NCBI RefSeq assembly: GCF_000224145.3
Contig: NC_020175.2
Span: 2,331,278-2,395,277 of the forward strand
DNA from: Ciona intestinalis
Lineage: Eukaryota > Chordata > Ascidiacea > Phlebobranchia > Cionidae
DNA length: 64,000 nt
Direction of reading: 5' to 3'
Below, in pieces: positions 59,901 to 64,000 of this stretch; the first letter of the stretch is position 1, and the number at the start of each line of letters is the position of its first letter. A program made the translations under genes and the position numbers. The notes below the pieces were generated by a model. It had not been told where the DNA came from. It was given only the letters and a program-made list of their open reading frames with translations, and searched no databases.

Positions 59901-62805
59901 TGTGTCCCATCTCCCCCCACTGTACTATATATATCACATACTGCACGATTAACTTCAACTTGGTTTAAGTTAAGGTATTTTATCATTAGATGTGATTGTC
60001 AGAGAAGGCGAGATCGGAAAGAAGATGTATTTCATTCAACATGGTCTTGTGGAAGTGAAGAACAGCCATAGATCTGAACCAATTAAACAATTATCAGATG
60101 GATCCTACTTTGGGGGTAGGGAACTATATCGGCGGTTAAATACCACGGCTGTGCTGTATATGGCATGCCGGTGGTTAATTACATAAGTCATGGCCATGAT
60201 TGTCAGTTAGGTCTTTTTATTTGGACATTTATATGACCCTCGAAAACTTGTTCTTGTTGTTGAGCACGTATGTTCTCTTATACCTCTTTTTCCACCATTG
60301 AACAAAATAATGTTGTATTCGTATAACACTGTTAATACAATAGCAACCGCCTTTTCCACGCATTTAGTTAAACCTGGAAACACTTTAGACAATTATTGTA
60401 ACATTACTTTTCCTCTGTCATCAAATAGTTACCCCGAAAAAAAGAGATTTTTTTACCGTCTCATCCAGAGTCCCGTCTTATTTCATCCTACTGGAGTACT
60501 ATAGACATTATTGTTAATGTAAAGTCCAGTAGTCTCAGATTTCAATAACATTATTCGTTTACGCAGAAATATGTCTGCTGATAAATGATAGAAGAGTCGC
60601 ATCTGTTGAAGCTGTTAGCTACTGTTCCACCTACTCCCTGCACGTCAATGATTTTAATTATTTGCTGAGCGAACATCCAGTTATGAGGAAAACACTAGAA
60701 AGAGTTGCAGCCGCTCGCCTTTCCAGTTTAGGTAAGTGAAGTTACGAACTTAACCGTATCTAGTATTAGTCTATGTGTAATACACCAACTAGGGCCTATA
60801 TAAGTCTTAGGTCCCTAAAGTTTTATCGTCATAAACCTCATTCATTTCGGTTTGAAATATAGAACAAAAAATACTACAATATTTCTTTTTTTAAACGCTG
60901 CATGGCTCTTTAAATAATGTCGTTTGGCTTTTATGTCCACGTACAGTGAATGTAGGGTAAGATGCTGCATGTCCACGTACAGTACTGTGGGGTAAGATTC
61001 TGCATGTCCACGTACAGTACTGTGGGGTAAGATAGGACAACTTAAGCACATAATATCCAAATATCCTGATCGAGTTCTAAACAATTGATAGCGCTGTTTT
61101 AGAGTTGTAAAGATACAGTTTAAGTCTTTTAATGTTCTTTGTTTACTACCAACTGGAACTAAAAAGTTGAATGAAAAGGTGTCCCATCTCCCCCACCCTA
61201 CTATTTTATAGAGGACCACGCTATAATAATAGTTTTTTTACTGTTGTTATAGAAACCTTTGAAACTGTTGTCTTCTTACAGGTCGCCACAACCCAGTATT
61301 GGAGGAAAAAGTAAAAGAATCGACCAACGGCTACTCGAAGTCAAACGAAATCGCCGAAGAGATCGTGCGCCATGACACACAACTTCTAACCGAAAAAGTT
61401 CGTGGCGCGTGGAAGTAAACACGAAACGATTCTTGCGTCGAACTGAACTTGGTAACATGTTATCCATTTTTCGCAGGCGGCTTATCTTGGTTCAAGCTGC
61501 AATAGACTCAACTTTCGGGAAAGAACTTCGAGCAATGCTAGTTGTAACAGGCTTAGCGTGCGAGAACGAGCATCTCATTGCAATGAATCCCCTTCACGCA
61601 GGATAAAAACAAGGTAACTGCACCAAGAGCTTTTCCTACTTCCCTACTTTCACTAATGTCTTTATTATTGTTACTCACTAAAAAGTTACTCCAATATATC
61701 CTGATGTTACGGACCTATTGCAGTTACAGCAAGCCGTGAAATGTTTCGTCTAAATTATAAACTAAAGTTACTGCAAATTCTGCTGCTAAAGTTTAATTTT
61801 ATGCTTTGCCGTTACATGTGCTGTTTAAAATTTTAATTTCCAGTGTGTCTTTGGGAACTGACATGTCTCACTTTGCGTCCGGATTATTCCCAAGCTCCAG
61901 CAAGAGGCAGAGACATAGAACGGTAAGAGACTTATATCTTAAATGAATGAATGAATGAAAAAAACACGGGTGTTCTGTTTCATACATCTCGTGCCAGCTA
62001 ACGAATTACCACGTAGGTTACTTTGTAGGTGACTTTTTTCATTTTTTATGTGTGGCTGATAATTTGGACAACCTATTAATGATCACTAGGTTGGAGCAAT
62101 TGCCGTAAAGTGTCTTGTCCAAGGACACATATACGCCCACAAAGTGGGTGCATCTTCCAAAAACCCAGCTCTGTAGGTCTTCACCAATTAACATTTTTAT
62201 TACGTTTTTAGGCCAACAAAGAAGAAGAAATCACTGATATAGAAATGACGAACGATATCGAAAAGTGCGATGACATTTTAGAAGTAACTTGCAAAGAACC
62301 GGAATCGCCAAGATCAAAATCTCCACGGCCGTTTCGAAAACCGAAGTTTCTGCAAAATTTGACCTTGCAGAGGTCAAAGTTGTACGAAAGTACAATAAAG
62401 GGCAAAGACAGCGTGATAGAATCGTTCCTCAACAATGTTACGAGGCCCAGAAGCAAGCAGCAGTGTCTCTCATCTAACGGTTGCTCTTCCCCGCATATTT
62501 CAACCGCTAGACGAAGTGCTGCGACCGAGGAAAGAAGTTTTGTCGAGCCGACCATCACAATTGTGAATGTCGAACAGTCAAACGATGAAAATGACAACTG
62601 CGACGCAAACGGCACAAGTCATAATAAGAAAATTGTTTTGTCAAAAGCCGATGTACAATGCACTGACCCCCTGAACAACGTATTAAAATTACCTGATTTA
62701 AATAACACACCCAAACAAAGCGACAACAAAACTTGCTTGTTGGGAGAACGCTGCCCAAAAGATATTGAATCAAGATGCGAACATATGATCGATGAAATTA
62801 TCTAG
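48482..62805 (+). CDS. HCN-like: HCN-type hyperpolarisation-activated, cyclic-nucleotide-gated channel
   Basis: Proposed exons 48482-48531, 52218-52355, 52932-53066, 53367-53526, 53958-54089, 55253-55414, 57025-57157, 57805-57890, 58478-58624, 59235-59355, 59990-60115, 60567-60731, 61282-61397, 61477-61613, 61844-61922, 62212-62805 give 826 residues. [17 protein letters not shown] is the conserved HCN N-terminal domain. [18 protein letters not shown] is S1, and [20 protein letters not shown] the charged S4. The pore has MLCIGYG as selectivity filter, which makes it a Na+/K+ channel rather than a Ca2+ or Cl- one. The C-linker ([18 protein letters not shown]) leads to the cyclic-nucleotide domain with [25 protein letters not shown] and DRRVASVEA. 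The first exon [17 protein letters not shown] is inferred from phase and start context. Exons from 52218 through 60731 are secure; the tail exons are less so. Confidence 0.9.
49651..49860 (-). mobile_element. MITE copy with a duplicated right terminus
   Basis: AATGTGTCCCATCTTTCCCC occurs twice in a row at the right end, as in the fused pair at 44546. Confidence 0.8.
51470..51662 (+). mobile_element. MITE copy close to consensus
   Basis: CAGTAGGGTGGGGGAAGATG to CATCTCTCCCCACCCTACTA with few changes. A minus copy lacking the centre follows 100 bp later. Confidence 0.85.
52386..52657 (+). mobile_element. SINE copy
   Basis: Head CCGGCGCCGTAGCACAATGT, GGGTTCAAAGCTCGTCG, short body, tail CCGGCCACGCGAAAATAAAG and ATTC repeats, 30 bp after an HCN donor. 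Confidence 0.8.
53090..53258 (+). mobile_element. MITE copy plus a detached right end
   Basis: The left part (TTTAGCACATAATATCC) is deleted. A second right terminus (CATGTCCCATCTTCCCCCAC) follows at about 53308-53332, 35 bp before an HCN acceptor. Confidence 0.75.
53626..53830 (+). mobile_element. MITE copy
   Basis: Carries a 12-bp TTATATATTTAT insertion before TTTCTTTGAATG. HCN intron between the S3 and S4 exons. Confidence 0.8.
54136..54313 (-). mobile_element. MITE copy
   Basis: TAGTGGGGAAAGAGGGGACA followed by a T-run replacing TTCATTCTATTTTC. Confidence 0.75.
54794..55197. mobile_element. Two MITEs in opposite orientation, 20 bp apart
   Basis: Minus copy 54794-54986 (CTATCTCCCCCCATCCTATTA) and plus copy 55008-55197. 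The latter ends 55 bp before HCN exon 55253, so it forms part of the acceptor region. Confidence 0.8.
55776..56536 (-). mobile_element. Three MITEs in the same orientation
   Basis: Minus copies at 55776-55967, 56024-56218 and 56344-56536, separated by 56-126 bp of unrelated sequence. Each has its own divergence, so they look like separate insertions rather than a tandem duplication. Confidence 0.8.
56589..56645 (+). repeat. Short direct repeat GCTGGGACGATCACTGTACC
   Basis: The unit occurs twice, separated by GACAGTACCGACT. A partial plus MITE follows at about 56769-56912. Confidence 0.8.
57561..57747 (-). mobile_element. MITE copy
   Basis: Complete ends (TAGTAGAGGGTGGGGAAAGT, CCCCCCACCCTACTA), 55 bp upstream of an HCN exon. 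Confidence 0.8.
58224..58420 (-). mobile_element. MITE copy
   Basis: A long T-run replaces the TTCATTCTATTTT part. Right end TCTTCCCACACAGTACTA, 57 bp before an HCN exon. Confidence 0.75.
58893..59185 (+). mobile_element. Old SINE
   Basis: Weak head (GCGCAGTGGATCAGTGG), CTTGGGCAAGACCAATAACG, GTAAGCGGGCTCGGGGTGTA and CTCCGCTACGCGGGGATAAA. Confidence 0.6.
59532..59927. mobile_element. Two MITEs in opposite orientation, almost adjacent
   Basis: Minus copy 59532-59721 and plus copy 59732-59927 (TAGAGTAGGGTGGGGGAAGA to CCCCCCACTGTACTA). Together they could form a long hairpin in the HCN pre-mRNA. Confidence 0.8.
60928..61016 (+). repeat. Tandem repeat of TGTCCACGTACAGT joined to a MITE end
   Basis: TGCATGTCCACGTACAGTAC with TGTGGGGTAAGAT repeats about three times, about 41 bp apart. 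The last unit merges into the plus MITE at 61016-61203. Confidence 0.8.
61016..61203 (+). mobile_element. MITE copy
   Basis: CAGTACTGTGGGGTAAGATA to CCCCCACCCTACTA; its left end is multiplied in the adjacent tandem repeat. Confidence 0.8.
61944..62190 (-). mobile_element. SINE copy lacking the head
   Basis: (GAAT)n, ACACGGGTGTTCTGTTTCAT, GTGTGGCTGATAATTTGGAC, ACACATATACGCCCAC. It fills most of the last HCN intron. Confidence 0.8.
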
Positions 62806-64000
62806 TTAAACGCTATTTTCATTCCTTTTCGGCATGTGTATCGCAGTTAGTGTATATCGTTAGTCACTATACAGTGAGCGATTTGGTGGTAATATATGAT
62901 TGATTACACTGTGTACACAACACTGTGAGGCCGTTGACTCATACAGTTGCAACGCGTGTTGCACCAGCCCACGGAGAACAGAGGCACCTTATAAATAGAT
63001 TCTCTTTCTTTTTCGCGACATTCTTTTGGTAACGTCGCGGTTAGTATATGCTATTATTTGAAGCTGCGAGTTAATCTGTCTGTGTAAAGCAGTTGTAGAT
63101 TTTTTTACTGAAGTGATGAATAGAATGAGCTGCTAATGTGTAGTTGGTTTATAAAGTGTTTGTTACAGCGGTTGTATACAGAAAAGCTCGCACAGGTAAA
63201 CGCTAGAAGAAGGCGAGCAAAGTTTTGCCTTTCGATTACAGTGTGGTAATTAAAACTTCATTGCAGAGCTTGGCATTCACGCTACAGTAACCAAAAGACA
63301 ATTAGATTGCTGTCAGTCAGTAGCAGCTGGTCGTAAATTAAATATATTGCATTGAATAAATACAGTTGACGCGCAGTGGTGCTTAAATACCATGTAGTTT
63401 ATTGGTCAAAGTAACAACTGCTATTACGAAAACTATACCGAAGAAATATGTGTTTATTGTTTTGTACGGTTATAGATGTAGCAGACACGTTTAAAATGAG
63501 TGTTATGGGTTGCAATACCTTTGTGTTTTTCGCGGTATTGATTTGTTAGATGCTAAAAGTGTATTGTTAATTGTTAGATTAAATACCAATATTTGCGCGG
63601 TAATAATTGGTGGTTGCTTTTAGATTATATTGTACAATTATTTGACTAACACGCTTTTTTCAATAAAGTTGTGCCAAGGCAACCTTATATTGCCACGACA
63701 AGAAATTTGATAATTGCGATGAACTCCCTTCACGCTTATGACATTCAATCATGTGGTTGCTCTGCACAACAACAGTGTAAGTAATACCGCCAGTAACGGT
63801 TTTCCTCCATTGGCTAACGATGGCGTATCAGAAGATTTGTTTATCGCAGAGAACGAGTTAGCACACGCGCTCGACCTTTCACGCGCCAAATCAGACTTGG
63901 CACGCAGAGCAACATAGTTGAAAGATACAGAAGATGCGAAGGGGTTGACGCTCCTGTCGCAATAGAGAATGCGAGAGAATAAGAAATCGCGAAAACGCGG
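62806..64000. other. HCN 3' UTR and downstream sequence
   Basis: AATAAA sites at 63355-63360 and 63662-63667 are possible HCN poly(A) signals. None lies close to the stop codon, so the 3' UTR may be long. It has no MITE or SINE, unlike the rest of the window. I see no further gene up to the window end. Confidence 0.5.

Overview
This is a gene-rich, AT-rich, intron-rich animal locus. It looks like a sea squirt of the genus Ciona (most likely C. intestinalis/robusta). The evidence is compact GT-AG introns, animal-only gene families (an HCN channel with an animal-type N-terminus, an anoctamin, an NDR kinase), and very dense copies of two short repeat families: a tRNA-headed composite SINE and a ~190-bp MITE with TAGTAGGGTGGGG termini. 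Species is inferred from memory of Ciona repeats; no database was searched. Five N gaps (5740-6217, 18329-18378, 26600-26724, 30573-30711, 38293-38417) show it is a draft scaffold.

Layout, left to right. (1) 297-14751, plus strand: 16 exons of a probable axonemal protein (CFAP92/KIAA1257-like, DUF4550-type), 5' end outside the window. One intron holds a hAT-like element filled with a 41-bp minisatellite, and another holds an inverted fragment of the anoctamin gene found 24 kb away. (2) 15448-16781, plus: a small unrecognised gene of two or three exons. (3) 17850-21263, plus: a complete five-exon alpha-1,3-fucosyltransferase (GT10). (4) 23330-26311, minus: four consecutive intact exons of an NDR/STK38-type kinase whose C-terminal exons are not where they should be. 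The block is flanked by two copies of a 1.6-kb segment. (5) 29686-46086, plus: a 22-exon anoctamin (TMEM16); a 2.1-kb segment carrying three of its exons appears twice around a gap. (6) ~47350-62805, plus: an HCN (cyclic-nucleotide-gated pacemaker) channel with at least two phase-compatible alternative 5' exons.

The exon chains of genes 1, 3, 5 and 6 were checked by hand: reading phase is kept across every junction used. The genes are functionally unrelated (cilium, Golgi, kinase signalling, two membrane channels/scramblases), so no operon or pathway is implied. At least fifty MITE copies and over twenty SINE copies, nearly all in introns or between genes, make up much of the remainder. Several tandem arrays appear to have grown from SINE 3' ends. 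I found no CRISPR array, prokaryotic system, or clear new defence or mobile system. The most interesting points are structural: the inverted anoctamin fragment, the hAT-minisatellite, a MITE abutting a splice acceptor, alternative HCN N-termini, and two duplications that look like merged haplotypes or chimeric joins.
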